This document shows, piece after piece, positions 8,437 to 17,337 of a stretch of DNA of 64,000 nucleotides. This stretch comes from Geodermatophilus pulveris (GTDB lineage: Bacteria; Actinomycetota; Actinomycetes; Mycobacteriales; Geodermatophilaceae): positions 124,001 to 188,000 of the forward strand of contig NZ_FZOO01000007.1 in the NCBI RefSeq assembly GCF_900188375.1. The letters are read 5' to 3'. A program made the translations under genes and the position numbers. The number at the start of each line of letters is the position of its first letter. Within the stretch, counting starts at the first letter, position 1. A model generated the notes under the pieces. The model was not told the DNA's origin. It did not search any database and was given only the letters and a program-made list of their open reading frames with translations.

Positions 8437-9141
8437 CTAACCGTTGGCCACGCGGCGCGGCTGGTAGACGTCGATGTCGGCGAACCCGATGTCGTCGTCG
8501 TCCAGGCCGACGACCGCGCTGTTCTGCCAGCCCGCCGGGGCGGCGTCCCGGGCGGCCACGACGCGGCCGGGGCGCAGCGGGTGCACCAGCGCCAGCGGCA
8601 GGCTCGGGTGCAGCAGGCCGACGGTGGAGTGGTGCACCTCGGCGGCCGGCTGCTCGGCGACGGGGGCCGGGCGCGGCGCGGGCACCGGGCGCTCGGCGGG
8701 CCCGCGCACGGTGCGGGCGGCCGCCCGGGCGGCCCGGCGGGCGGCCAGCCGCTCCCGGCGGGCGACGCCGCGCAGCACCACCAGGTAGGCGACCAGCGCG
8801 ACGTCGACCAGGCCCTGGGCGATCCACAGCCAGGGGCTCCACACCAGGGCGCCGACCAGCGCCACCAGCACCAGGGTCACCAGGACGGCCAGCGTGCGGC
8901 GGCGGGCGGCGTGCACGTCGACCCGCAGCTCCCCGCTGCTGCGCAGCGCGGCGCGGTCGACGGAGACCCGCTCGGTCGGGGCGTCGACCGCGGGGTCCAC
9001 CGTCCGCCGGCGCTGCAGCGTCCGGCCGGAGTCGGCCCCCGAGGCGCCGGCCGCCTGCCCGTCGCCGCGGGTCACCACCATGGGCACCAGCACGACGAAC
9101 CACAGCACGACCAGAGCGGCCAGCAGCACACCCGAACCCAT
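8437..9141 (-). CDS. sepX: Divisome membrane protein SepX / GlpR
   Basis: 234 residues. One N-terminal helix (GVLLAALVVLWFVVLVPMV, about 4-22), a polar linker, then two helices (about 78-122), a basic Arg/Ala stretch, and a C-terminal tail ending in an acidic patch (VGLDDDDIGFADIDVYQPRR). This architecture and its place next to rimJ, glp and galU match the actinobacterial protein named SepX in Streptomyces and GlpR in Corynebacterium, a membrane receptor that binds the gephyrin-like Glp and FtsZ at the septum. The function is taken from those family members. Start is ATG; a Shine-Dalgarno sequence is weak (GGGTGG). Confidence 0.8.
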   Translation of the reverse strand: MGSGVLLAALVVLWFVVLVPMVVTRGDGQAAGASGADSGRTLQRRRTVDPAVDAPTERVSVDRAALRSSGELRVDVHAARRRTLAVLVTLVLVALVGALVWSPWLWIAQGLVDVALVAYLVVLRGVARRERLAARRAARAAARTVRGPAERPVPAPRPAPVAEQPAAEVHHSTVGLLHPSLPLALVHPLRPGRVVAARDAAPAGWQNSAVVGLDDDDIGFADIDVYQPRRVANG

Positions 9142-9296
9142 CTGAGAAACACCACCCGTCACACGAGTCACCTGACGGGGGAAGGTACGGCGCGCTCCGG
9201 CTGGGGCGAGGGAGGCGCGCGGCGTGTCCTGGTCGTGGTGTGACGGGAGTGCCGGGACGGCGGCGTGTCGGCCCCGCGGCACCGTCCACGCGGCGC

Positions 9297-9917
9297 TCAG
9301 CGTGGTAGGCGGGCCCGCCACCGGGTGACCACGCCGCCGGGCACGTCCTCGGCGAGCAGCGCGAAGGTGTCGTGGTCGCGCCAGTCGCCGTCGATGTCCA
9401 GGTACCGGCGCAGCAGGCCCTCGTGGCGGAAGCCGAGCCGCTCCACCAGCCGCCGGCTGCGGACGTTCTCGGGGCGCACGTCGGCCTGCAGCCGGTGCAG
9501 CCGCGCGGGGCCGAACGCGTGGTCGCAGACCAGCGCCACGGCCAGCGTGGCCAGCCCCCGGCCGGCCGCCGACCGGTCGATCCAGTAGCCCAGGTTCCCC
9601 GAGCGCAGCGCGCCGCGGACGACGTTGTCGATGGTCACCTGCCCGGCGAGGCGGCCCTCGACCCGGACGACGAACGGCAGCGAGGTGCCCGCCGCGGCCC
9701 GGCGCAGCACCGCCCGCCGCATCGCCCGGTACGTGCCCGGGGTGTGCCGCGCGGCCCACGACCCGGGGGCGGTGGGCTCCCAGGGGGCCAGCCACGCCTC
9801 GTTGGCCACCCGGACCCGGCTCCACTCCTCGGCGTCCCGCCGGCGCGGCGGGTGCAGCTCGACCGGCCCCCAGGACAGGTGTGCCGGCCAGCCCGGCCGC
9901 AGGGCGGGATCGACCAC
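9297..9917 (-). CDS. rimJ: GNAT acetyltransferase, RimJ family
   Basis: 206 residues, GTG start 7 bp after the glp stop. Typical GNAT features: GNLGYWIDRSAAGRGLAT (acetyl-CoA loop), LHRLQADVRPENVRS and RLGFRHEGLLRRYLDIDG near the C-terminus, the last being diagnostic of RimJ/RimL N-terminal or ribosomal-protein acetyltransferases. The order glp-rimJ-sepX is conserved in mycobacteria (Rv0994-Rv0996 region). The substrate here is unknown; linkage to division genes does not prove a division role. Confidence 0.88.
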   Translation of the reverse strand: MVDPALRPGWPAHLSWGPVELHPPRRRDAEEWSRVRVANEAWLAPWEPTAPGSWAARHTPGTYRAMRRAVLRRAAAGTSLPFVVRVEGRLAGQVTIDNVVRGALRSGNLGYWIDRSAAGRGLATLAVALVCDHAFGPARLHRLQADVRPENVRSRRLVERLGFRHEGLLRRYLDIDGDWRDHDTFALLAEDVPGGVVTRWRARLPR

Positions 9918-9924
9918 CGCCCGC

Positions 9925-11349
9925 TCAGCCGCCGAGCAGCAGGGGCATGACGGTGACCAGGCCGCCGGCGGCCACCTCGGTGACGTCCTCGTCGACCACG
10001 ATGAGGCAGTTGGCCCGCGCCATCCGGGCCAGCATCGCCTCGCCGCCGTCCCCCAGGGGCTCGACGACGTAGCCGCCGTCGGGGTGGCGCATGACCTGCC
10101 CGTGCAGGTACTGCCGGTAACCCAGCGGGGACAGCAGCTGCTCGGCGGCGATGGCCTGCACGGTGCGGCGGAACAGCTGGCGCTTGCCGAGCATCACCCG
10201 GATCGCCGGGCGCACGAACACCTCGAAGGCGACCAGCGCCGCGACCGGCTCGCCGGGCACGCAGATGACCGGCACGGAGTCCCGGCCGAGCCGGCCGAAG
10301 GCCTGCACCGGCCCGGGGTGCATGGTCACCTGGGAGAACTGCATGGGGCCGAGCTCGGCGAGCACCTCCTGCACCAGGTCGCCCTCGGTGGCGAGGGTGC
10401 CGGCGATGAGCAGCAGGTCGCTGCGCAGCAGCTGGCTCTCCAGCACCTCCGACAGGCGGCGCCGCTCGGCGGGGAGGATGCCCCAGCGGTAGGCCTCCGC
10501 GCCGGCGTCGCGCGCGGCCGCGGCCAGCGCGTAGCTGTTCACGTCGACGACCTGCCCGGGGCCGGGGTCGGTGCTGATCTCCACCAGCTCGCTCCCGGCG
10601 GACAGCACCGCGACCCGCGGCCGCGGGCGCACCTGCACCCGGTCGCGGCCGACCGCGGCGAGCAGGCTGATCTGCGCGGGGCCGATCGGGGTGCCCACCT
10701 GCACCGCGGTGGTGCCCGGCGCGACGTCGTCCCCGGCCCGGCGCACGTAGCTGCCGGGCTCCGGGCCGGCGTGCACCGCCACCTCGACCGTGCCGCCGTC
10801 GGTCCACACCCCCGGGACGACGACGTCCGCGCCGGCCGGCAGCATCGCGCCGGCCGCCACCGCGTGCGCCATGCCCGGCCCGATGGACGACGGGCCGCTG
10901 AGGCCGGCGACGGTCTCCCCCACCACCGACAGCCGGGCCGGCTCCGCGGGGGTGGCGCCCTCCACGTCGAGGGCGCGGACGGCGTAGCCGTCGAGCGCGG
11001 CCTGGTCGAAGGCCGGCAGCGCCCGCTGGCTGACCACCTCCTCGGCGCACAGCAGTCCCTGCGCGTCGAGGACGGCCAGCTCGATGGGGTCCGGCAGTGG
11101 CACGGCCGAGAGGATCTCGTCGAGGTGCTGCTCGACGCCGCGCGGCGGCGCCGGCACGGCGGCGGCGGGCGGCGGGGGCACCTGGCCGCGGTCGATCGCC
11201 GTGGTCTCGTGCCCGCCCGGGGTGGGGACGGCGGCGGCGGGGGCCGGCGAGGGCGCCGGCACGTCCCGCACCGGGGTGCCGCGGCGCAGGTCCAGCGCCG
11301 TGGTGTCCCGCTGCCCCGGGACCGATCCGTCCCCGCCGTTCCCGGTCAT
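9925..11349 (-). CDS. glp: Gephyrin-like molybdotransferase (Glp/MoeA)
   Basis: 474 residues from ATG 11349; a GTG three codons earlier is an alternative. The first 75 residues form a Pro/Ala-rich extension absent in ordinary MoeA. The MoeA core follows: DQAALDGYAVR, GTPIGPAQISLL, VLSAGSELVE, ATEGDLVQEVL, MHPGPVQAFG and the domain IV region to the end. MoeA inserts molybdenum into molybdopterin. The actinobacterial Glp paralogue next to galU, rimJ and sepX/glpR is instead reported as an FtsZ-linked divisome partner. Which activity this copy retains cannot be told from sequence; context favours Glp. Confidence 0.87.
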   Translation of the reverse strand: MTGNGGDGSVPGQRDTTALDLRRGTPVRDVPAPSPAPAAAVPTPGGHETTAIDRGQVPPPPAAAVPAPPRGVEQHLDEILSAVPLPDPIELAVLDAQGLLCAEEVVSQRALPAFDQAALDGYAVRALDVEGATPAEPARLSVVGETVAGLSGPSSIGPGMAHAVAAGAMLPAGADVVVPGVWTDGGTVEVAVHAGPEPGSYVRRAGDDVAPGTTAVQVGTPIGPAQISLLAAVGRDRVQVRPRPRVAVLSAGSELVEISTDPGPGQVVDVNSYALAAAARDAGAEAYRWGILPAERRRLSEVLESQLLRSDLLLIAGTLATEGDLVQEVLAELGPMQFSQVTMHPGPVQAFGRLGRDSVPVICVPGEPVAALVAFEVFVRPAIRVMLGKRQLFRRTVQAIAAEQLLSPLGYRQYLHGQVMRHPDGGYVVEPLGDGGEAMLARMARANCLIVVDEDVTEVAAGGLVTVMPLLLGG

Positions 11350-11389
11350 GCCCACCACGGGGGTCGATGCTGCCCCGGCGCGGTCCCGG

Positions 11390-12304
11390 TCAGGCCTGCG
11401 ACGCGCCCGCGGCGGGCAGGTCGGCCACGAACTCGGCCAGCCACGCGCGGAAGCCGGGCCCGAGGTCGTCGCGCTCGGCGGCCAGCTGGACGACGGCCTT
11501 GAGGTAGTCCAGCCGGTCGCCGGTGTCGTAGCGGCGACCGGAGAAGACCACCCCGTGCATCGGCTCGCCGCGCGCCACGAGGGTGGCGAGGGCGTCGGTC
11601 AGCTGGATCTCCCCGCCGCGGCCCGGGGCGGTGTCCCGGAGGACGTCGAAGACCTCGGGGGCCAGCACGTAGCGGCCGATGATCGCCAGGCTGCTGGGCG
11701 CCTCGTCGGCCGGCGGCTTCTCGACCAGCCCGGTGATGGCCACGACGTCGGTGCCCCCCGGCTCGACGGCGACCGCGCCGTACTTGTCGATGTTCTCCCG
11801 GCCGACGTCCAGCAGCGCCACCACCGAGCCGCCGTGCTCGGCCTGCACCTGCAGCATCTGCTCCAGCAGGTGGTCGCGGGCGTCGATGATGTCGTCGCCG
11901 AGCAGCACGGCGAACGGCTCGTCGCCGACGAAGGCGGCGGCCTGCAGCACCGCGTGGCCCAGCCCGCGGGCCTCGCCCTGGCGGACGAAGTGCACCTGGG
12001 CGATGTCCGTGGACGCGTGCACCGCCGCGAGCCGGGCGGCGTCGCCCTTCTCCTCCAGGGCGGTCTCCAGCTCCGGCTGGCGGTCGAAGAAGTCCTCGAT
12101 CGCGGCCTTGCCGCGCCCGGTGACCATGAGCACCTCGCCGAGGCCGGCGCGGGCGGCCTCCTCGACGATGTACTGCAGCGCCGGCCGGTCGACCACCGGC
12201 AGCAGCTCCTTGGGCACCGCCTTGGTGGCCGGCAGGAAACGGGTCCCCATCCCGGCGACGGGGATGACGGCCTTCCGCGTCGGGCGGGTGCTCGGAGTCG
12301 GCAT
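11390..12304 (-). CDS. galU: UTP-glucose-1-phosphate uridylyltransferase
   Basis: 304 residues. The nucleotide-binding start AVIPVAGMGTRFLPATKAVPKELLPV is canonical for GalU, with VLLGDDIID, LVEKPPADEAPSSLAIIGRYVL and RRYDTGDRLDYLKA further on. It makes UDP-glucose for cell-wall and capsule sugars and trehalose. It starts with ATG at 12304; a -10 box TAGGCT ends 7 bp before the start, so the transcript may be leaderless. The divergent neighbour is 5-formyl-THF cyclo-ligase, as in mycobacteria. Confidence 0.96.
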   Translation of the reverse strand: MPTPSTRPTRKAVIPVAGMGTRFLPATKAVPKELLPVVDRPALQYIVEEAARAGLGEVLMVTGRGKAAIEDFFDRQPELETALEEKGDAARLAAVHASTDIAQVHFVRQGEARGLGHAVLQAAAFVGDEPFAVLLGDDIIDARDHLLEQMLQVQAEHGGSVVALLDVGRENIDKYGAVAVEPGGTDVVAITGLVEKPPADEAPSSLAIIGRYVLAPEVFDVLRDTAPGRGGEIQLTDALATLVARGEPMHGVVFSGRRYDTGDRLDYLKAVVQLAAERDDLGPGFRAWLAEFVADLPAAGASQA

Positions 12305-12311
12305 GGGCGCG

Positions 12312-12317
12312 AGCCTA
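12312..12317 (-). promoter_or_regulatory. -10 box of a leaderless galU promoter
   Basis: TAGGCT on the minus strand, 7 bp before the galU ATG. This TANNNT spacing is typical of leaderless actinobacterial genes. No convincing -35. Confidence 0.55.
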
Positions 12318-12415
12318 GGGCGTGTCCCGCGGGGCGCGCCGACGGGAACGGGAGCGGGGCGGCTCCGGCCGGGGCGGCGCCGGGACGGGATCGGCCGGTA
12401 CCCAGGCAGGCTGGC

Positions 12416-12421
12416 TAGCCT
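12416..12421 (+). promoter_or_regulatory. -10 box of a leaderless promoter for the cyclo-ligase gene
   Basis: TAGCCT, 6 bp before the GTG at 12428, so transcription would begin at or next to the start codon. No Shine-Dalgarno sequence fits this gene, which supports a leaderless mRNA. Confidence 0.55.
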
Positions 12422-12427
12422 ACGTCG

Positions 12428-13021
12428 GTGACCCCCGCGGACGACGTGACCGAGACCAAGGTCGCCCTCCGCACCCGGTTCCTCGCCCACCGCGAGGCCC
12501 GCCCGGCCGACGAGCGCGCCGCCGCCGGCGCCTCGGTCGCCACCGCGCTGCTGCGCGGCCTGGCCGGCGCGCGGACGCTGGCGGCGTTCGTCCCGGACCC
12601 CTCCGAGCCCGGCGCCGGCCGGCTGCCGGCGGCCTTCACCCAGCTGCGCGCGCGGGTGCTGCTGCCCGTGGTGCCCAGGGGCGGCCGCGAGCTGACCTGG
12701 GCGGTCGACACCGGCCGGCTGGCCCCCGGCCGCTACGGACTGCTGGAGCCGGTCGGGCCGCGGCTGGGTCCCACCGCGATCGGCACCGCCGAGATCGTCG
12801 TCGTCCCCGCCGTGGCGGTGGACCGCACGGGGGTCCGGCTGGGCCGCGGCGGCGGCTGGTACGACCGCGCGCTGCGGCACGTGCGGCCCGACGCGCGGCT
12901 GGTCGCCCTCGTCTTCGACGACGAGCTGGTCGACGAGCTGCCGGTCGAGCCGCACGACCAGCGGGTGACCGACGTGGTCACCCCCCGAGGGGGATGGCAG
13001 GCGCTCCCGGCCGGTCACTGA
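12428..13021 (+). CDS. 5-formyltetrahydrofolate cyclo-ligase
   Basis: 197 residues. The enzyme converts 5-formyl-THF to 5,10-methenyl-THF with ATP. Visible motifs: KVALRTRFLAHR at the N-terminus, LPVVPRGGRELTW in the middle, and the signature VRLGRGGGWYDRAL near 138-151, followed by VALVFDDELVDELPVEPHDQRV. The GTG start directly follows a -10 box. The divergent pairing with galU is conserved in actinobacteria. Confidence 0.93.
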   Translation: MTPADDVTETKVALRTRFLAHREARPADERAAAGASVATALLRGLAGARTLAAFVPDPSEPGAGRLPAAFTQLRARVLLPVVPRGGRELTWAVDTGRLAPGRYGLLEPVGPRLGPTAIGTAEIVVVPAVAVDRTGVRLGRGGGWYDRALRHVRPDARLVALVFDDELVDELPVEPHDQRVTDVVTPRGGWQALPAGH

Positions 13022-13075
13022 CACAGTGGTCGGGCTCCGCGTTCTGCGTCCGCCGCCGAGAAGAGAGGCACCCCC

Positions 13076-14254
13076 GTGTCCGGACCGCTGGACGGCGTCC
13101 TCGTCGTCGACCTCACCCGCGCCCTCGCCGGCCCGCACGCCGCGATGATGCTCGGCGACCTCGGTGCCCGCGTCATCAAGGTGGAGAGCCCCGGCAGCGG
13201 GGACGACAGCCGCGGCTGGGGCCCGCCGTTCGTGCAGCCCGAGGGTGGCGACCGGGAGTCGACCTACTTCCTGTCGGCCAACCGCAACAAGGAGTCGGTC
13301 ACCCTCGACCTCAAGGACGACGGCGACCGGGAGCTGCTGCGCGAGCTGGTGCGCCGCGCCGACGTGCTGCTGGAGAACTTCCGCCCCGGCACGCTGGCCC
13401 GCCTCGGGTTCGGCACCGAGGTGCTCGCCGAGCTCAACCCGCGGCTCGTCACGCTGTCGATCAGCGGCTTCGGCCACGACGGCCCCGAGGGCGGGCGGGC
13501 CGGCTACGACCAGATCGCCCAGGGCGAGGGCGGGCTCATGTCGCTCACCGGCTCCGGGCCGGACGACCCGCAGAAGGTCGGCGTCCCGATCAGCGACCTG
13601 CTGGCCGGCATGTACGGCGCCTACGGCGTCGTGTCGGCCCTCTACGAGCGGGAGCGCACCGGCCGCGGGACGGTGGTGCGCACCTCCCTGCTGTCCGCGG
13701 TGGTCGGCGTGCACGCCTACCAGGGCACCGCCTGGACCGTCGGTGGCCAGGTCAACCGGGCGCAGGGCAACCACCACCCCTCGATCACGCCGTACGGGCT
13801 GTTCCACTGCCAGGGCGGCACCGTGCAGCTTTCCTGCGGCAGCGAGGGGCTGTGGCGCCGGCTGTGCACCGAGTTCGGCCTGGACGCCGAGGCGCCGGGC
13901 ATGGCCACCAACGGCGAGCGGGTCGGCAACCGGGAGCAGGTGATCGAGCTGCTGGAGCGGGCCTTCGCCGACATCTCCCCCGAGGAGCTGCTGGCCCGGC
14001 TCGCCGGGGCCGGCGTCCCGGCGGGCAAGGTGCGCTCGCTGGACGAGGTCTACGCGTGGGGCCAGACGCAGTCCCAGGGCCTGCTCGTCGACGTCGAGCA
14101 CGCCACCCTCGGCCGGGTGTCGCTGCCCGGGCCGCCGCTGCGCTTCTTCGCCGCGGGGCCGGACGGCGAGACCGAGACCACCCGCCGCGAGCACGCCGCC
14201 CCGCCGGTGCTGGGCTCGGCCAACGAGGCGGTCCGCGCCTGGCTGGGCGGGTGA
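13076..14254 (+). CDS. Class III (CaiB/BaiF) CoA transferase
   Basis: 392 residues from GTG behind AGAGAGGC. N-terminal GVLVVDLTRALAGPHAAMMLGDLGARV and IKVESPGSGDDSR are diagnostic; the catalytic Asp is expected in SGFGHDGPEGGRAGYDQIAQ. LLENFRPGTL and ITPYGLFHCQGG follow. The family moves CoA between acyl-CoA and a free acid. It overlaps the downstream carboxyltransferase gene by 4 bp (GTGA), so the two probably act on one acyl-CoA pathway; the substrate is not known. Confidence 0.92.
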   Translation: MSGPLDGVLVVDLTRALAGPHAAMMLGDLGARVIKVESPGSGDDSRGWGPPFVQPEGGDRESTYFLSANRNKESVTLDLKDDGDRELLRELVRRADVLLENFRPGTLARLGFGTEVLAELNPRLVTLSISGFGHDGPEGGRAGYDQIAQGEGGLMSLTGSGPDDPQKVGVPISDLLAGMYGAYGVVSALYERERTGRGTVVRTSLLSAVVGVHAYQGTAWTVGGQVNRAQGNHHPSITPYGLFHCQGGTVQLSCGSEGLWRRLCTEFGLDAEAPGMATNGERVGNREQVIELLERAFADISPEELLARLAGAGVPAGKVRSLDEVYAWGQTQSQGLLVDVEHATLGRVSLPGPPLRFFAAGPDGETETTRREHAAPPVLGSANEAVRAWLGG

Positions 14255-15804
14255 GCGGCGCCCCCGACGCCCGCACGCTGCGCGACCTCGTCCTCGACCC
14301 CGGCTCCTGGCGCAGCTGGGACGCACCGGTCGACACCGGGCACCTCCCGGCGGCCTACGCCGCCGAGCTGGCCCGCGCGGCACAGCGGTCGGGGCAGGAC
14401 GAGGCGGTCACCACCGGCGAGGGCCTGCTGCGCGGGCGGCGGGTCGCCGTCCTCGCCGGGGAGTTCGGCTTCCTCGGCGGGTCGATCGGCGTGGCCGCCG
14501 CCGAGCGGCTGGTCACGGCGGTCGAGCGAGCCACCGAGGAGGGGCTGCCGCTGCTGGCCGCGCCGGTCTCCGGCGGCACCCGGATGCAGGAGGGCACCGT
14601 CGCGTTCCTGCAGATGATCGGCATCACCGCGGCCATCGCCCGGCACAAGGAGGCCGGCCTGCCCTACCTGGTCTACCTGCGGGACCCCACGTTCGGCGGC
14701 GTCCTCGCCTCGTGGGGGTCGCTCGGGCACGTGACGATCGCCGAGCCCGGCGCCGCGATCGGCTTCCTCGGCCCCCGGGTCTACCGGGCGCTCTACGGCG
14801 AGCCGTTCCCCGAGGGCGTGCAGACCGCCGAGCACCTCGCCGAGCGGGGGCTCATCGACGCCGTCGTCCCCAACTCCGAGATCGCCGAGCTCGCCGACCG
14901 CGCGCTGCGGGTGCTGGCCGCCCGGCAGACCTGGCACAAGGACGTCGCCGACGCCGAGCGGCCGACCCGGGAGGACGGCACGGACGCCGGGCTCGGCGGG
15001 GACGACGGCACGGACGGGCGCAGCGCCTGGGACGTCGTCACCGCCTCCCGGCGCGCGGACCGGCCCGGCGTGCGGGGGCTGCTGCGGACGGCGGCCACCG
15101 ACGTGGTGGGCCTGTCCGGCACCGGGGCCGGCGAGAAGGACCCGGGGCTGCTGCTGGCCCTGGCCCGCTTCGGCGGGGCGCCGTGCGTCGTCCTGGGCCA
15201 GGACCGGCGCGGCCAGTCGATGTCGGCACCGCTGGGTCCGGGGGCGCTGCGCGAGGCCCGGCGTGGGATGCGGCTGGCCGCCGAGCTGCGGCTGCCCCTG
15301 GTCACCCTGATCGACACCCCCGGGGCCGCGCTGTCGCAGGAGGCCGAGGAGGGCGGCCTGGCCGCGGAGATCGCCCGCTGCCTGGCCGACCTGGTGATGC
15401 TGCGGGCACCCACGCTGGCGGTGCTGCTCGGCCAGGGCACCGGCGGCGGGGCGCTCGCGCTGGCGCCGGCCGACCGGGTGCTGGCGGCGGCCAACGGCTG
15501 GCTGGGCCCGCTGCCGCCGGAGGGCGCCTCGGCGATCGTGCACCGCACCGTCGACCGCGCCGGGGACATGGCCGCGCACCAGGGCGTGCGGGCGACCGAC
15601 CTGTGGCGGGCCGGGATCGTCGACCGCGTCGTCCCCGAGCGGCCGGACGCCGCCGACGAGCCGGTCGAGTTCTGCCGGCGGCTGGGCCGGGTGCTGGGCG
15701 AGGAGCTGGCCGGGCTGCTGGGCCGGGACGACGGCGAGCGCTTCCGCACCCGGCTGCACCGCTACCGCCACCTCGGCCGCCGAGGCTCCCCGACGATCAG
15801 GTGA
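14251..15804 (+). CDS. Fused acyl-CoA carboxylase carboxyltransferase (beta-alpha type)
   Basis: 517 residues, GTG start inside the stop of the CoA transferase gene. The first half (LPLLAAPVSGGTRMQEGTVAFLQM, GPRVYRALYGE) is the beta-type carboxyltransferase domain. The second (LVTLIDTPGAALSQEAEEGG, LGQGTGGGALALAPADRVLAA) is the alpha-type, with a flexible Gly/Asp linker near residues 245-258. It resembles the AccD3-like group in mycobacteria. No zinc-ribbon cysteines and no biotin carboxylase or BCCP gene are nearby, so it must borrow these subunits or work differently. A terminator hairpin follows. Confidence 0.88.
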   Translation: MSGAPDARTLRDLVLDPGSWRSWDAPVDTGHLPAAYAAELARAAQRSGQDEAVTTGEGLLRGRRVAVLAGEFGFLGGSIGVAAAERLVTAVERATEEGLPLLAAPVSGGTRMQEGTVAFLQMIGITAAIARHKEAGLPYLVYLRDPTFGGVLASWGSLGHVTIAEPGAAIGFLGPRVYRALYGEPFPEGVQTAEHLAERGLIDAVVPNSEIAELADRALRVLAARQTWHKDVADAERPTREDGTDAGLGGDDGTDGRSAWDVVTASRRADRPGVRGLLRTAATDVVGLSGTGAGEKDPGLLLALARFGGAPCVVLGQDRRGQSMSAPLGPGALREARRGMRLAAELRLPLVTLIDTPGAALSQEAEEGGLAAEIARCLADLVMLRAPTLAVLLGQGTGGGALALAPADRVLAAANGWLGPLPPEGASAIVHRTVDRAGDMAAHQGVRATDLWRAGIVDRVVPERPDAADEPVEFCRRLGRVLGEELAGLLGRDDGERFRTRLHRYRHLGRRGSPTIR

Positions 15805-15818
15805 GCTGGTCATCCGCG

Positions 15819-15850
15819 GTCCTGGCTCACTGCCGGTCGTGAGCCAGGAC
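15819..15850 (+). terminator. Hairpin terminator after the carboxyltransferase gene
   Basis: 12-bp perfect arms gtcctggctcac / gtgagccaggac with an 8-base loop, 14 bp past the stop codon. Confidence 0.75.
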
Positions 15851-15991
15851 CCGCAACGGTGAGCCCGGGTCGCCCACCCTCGACGCACGCCACCGGGGGC
15901 CGGAGCTCATCGACCACGTCCTCGTCCCGCGCCCCGGCGCGACGGCCGCCGCTCCCCGACCGCCACCTCTCGGCCCGGGTGACCGACGTCC

Positions 15992-17014
15992 TCAGCGGAT
16001 CGCTGTCACCGCGCTGAGCGCAGCGCCGGCGGGACCGATCCGCTCCGGTGGGTCCGGCTGCAGGCCCGCCTCGCGGAGCTGACCGAGCAGCACGTCGGCG
16101 GCGGGCAGCTCCATGCGGCCATCCTGCGCCCGCAGCAGCAGATCCAGGTGCCGGCTGAACACCTGCGGCCCCGCCACCGTGGTGACGACCAGGAGAGCGC
16201 CGCCGGGTGTGAGCAGGCGGGCGACCGCGCGCAGCAGCTCGACCCGCTCGTCGACCGGCACGTAGTAGATGCTGTTGGCGAGCAGGGCCAGGTCGATGCC
16301 GTCGGCGAGGGCGCCCGGGAGTCCGGCAGCGAGCGCCTCACGGATGTCGACCTCCTCGACGCCGGCCCGGTCGGCCAGGCCCCGCTCGCTCAGGGTGCGG
16401 CGGGCCAGGGCCGCGACGTCGGGGTCGACGTCCACGCCGATGCCGACGGCCTCTGGAGCAGCCTCGAGCATCGCCGCCAGGAGCAGGCCGGCACCGCACC
16501 CGATGTCGAGCACCCGGCGCGGCCGGCGCGCGGTGACCGTGCGGACGAGCAGGTCGCGGATCAGTGGGTGGATCGCGGCGGAGAGCCGGGCGACCACCTC
16601 GCCGCTGTCCACGGTGTCGTGCCGCCCCGGGCCACCGCGCAGCAGGGCCGGCAGCGCCCGGTAGAGCTCGCTGTGGTAGCCGCCGAAGCCCTCGTACGAC
16701 GCGCGCACCACGTCGTCGCCGGCGACTGCCCGGCCGTACCGGGTGAGCCGCCACGAGGCCTCCCCGGTGACCAGCCCGGCGGCAGCGAGCACGCGGAGGT
16801 AGGCGGCCAGCAGATCGTGGTCGACCACACCCAGGCGCCCGGCCAGCTGCTCGGTGCCGGCCGGGCCCTCACCGAGTGCGTCGAGCAGGCCCAGGTCGAG
16901 CGCAGCGGCGATGACCTGCAGCCGGACCCCGGTCAGGCCCTCACGCGCGGCGCGCAGCCGCGCGTGGACGTGCCCGGTGCGCAGCACCTCGGCCAGCACT
17001 CGCGGGTTGGGCAT
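15992..17014 (-). CDS. SAM-dependent methyltransferase with N-terminal winged-helix domain
   Basis: About 340 residues from ATG 17014 behind GGTGAGG; the frame stays open upstream, but that part is low-complexity. Residues about 20-110 form a dimerisation/winged-helix segment (LQVIAAALDLGLLDALGEGP, YLRVLAAAGLV, WRLTRYGRAVAG) as in small-molecule O-methyltransferases. The SAM site VLDIGCGAGLLLAAMLE is near 180, followed by GIGVDVDPDVAALA and LLTPGGALLVVTT. The substrate is unknown. It faces the fmdB-like gene divergently. Confidence 0.8.
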   Translation of the reverse strand: MPNPRVLAEVLRTGHVHARLRAAREGLTGVRLQVIAAALDLGLLDALGEGPAGTEQLAGRLGVVDHDLLAAYLRVLAAAGLVTGEASWRLTRYGRAVAGDDVVRASYEGFGGYHSELYRALPALLRGGPGRHDTVDSGEVVARLSAAIHPLIRDLLVRTVTARRPRRVLDIGCGAGLLLAAMLEAAPEAVGIGVDVDPDVAALARRTLSERGLADRAGVEEVDIREALAAGLPGALADGIDLALLANSIYYVPVDERVELLRAVARLLTPGGALLVVTTVAGPQVFSRHLDLLLRAQDGRMELPAADVLLGQLREAGLQPDPPERIGPAGAALSAVTAIR

Positions 17015-17337
17015 CCTCACCGTCGGGCACCCCCTCGGCCCAGGGAGGGCGACGGTAGCGCACCTCGAGCGCCCGGTTCGCGGTCCTGGCGGCCCACCCG
17101 CAGCCGGCACCCCGGCCATCCACCACTCCGTTCCGCGGCCGCGCACCGGAGCCGGCACCGCGATCCCGCACGCGCCGCCGCAGGGCGACGCACGGCTGCC
17201 ACCGCAGTCCCACGCTCACGCGCCGCGAGCATGACGCTCGCCGACACACGTTGGACGCGGGGGGCCGCGGCGCGCATCATTGGCAGTCGCCGGGTGGGAG
17301 TGCCAGCCCGGCCCGCCTGACGAGGAGTGCCCGCACC
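17015..17337. other. Divergent intergenic region without a gene
   Basis: 323 bp between the methyltransferase (minus) and the FmdB-like gene (plus). It must hold both promoters, but no clear -35/-10 pair or operator stands out. Open frames here are low-complexity extensions of the flanking genes. Confidence 0.6.
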
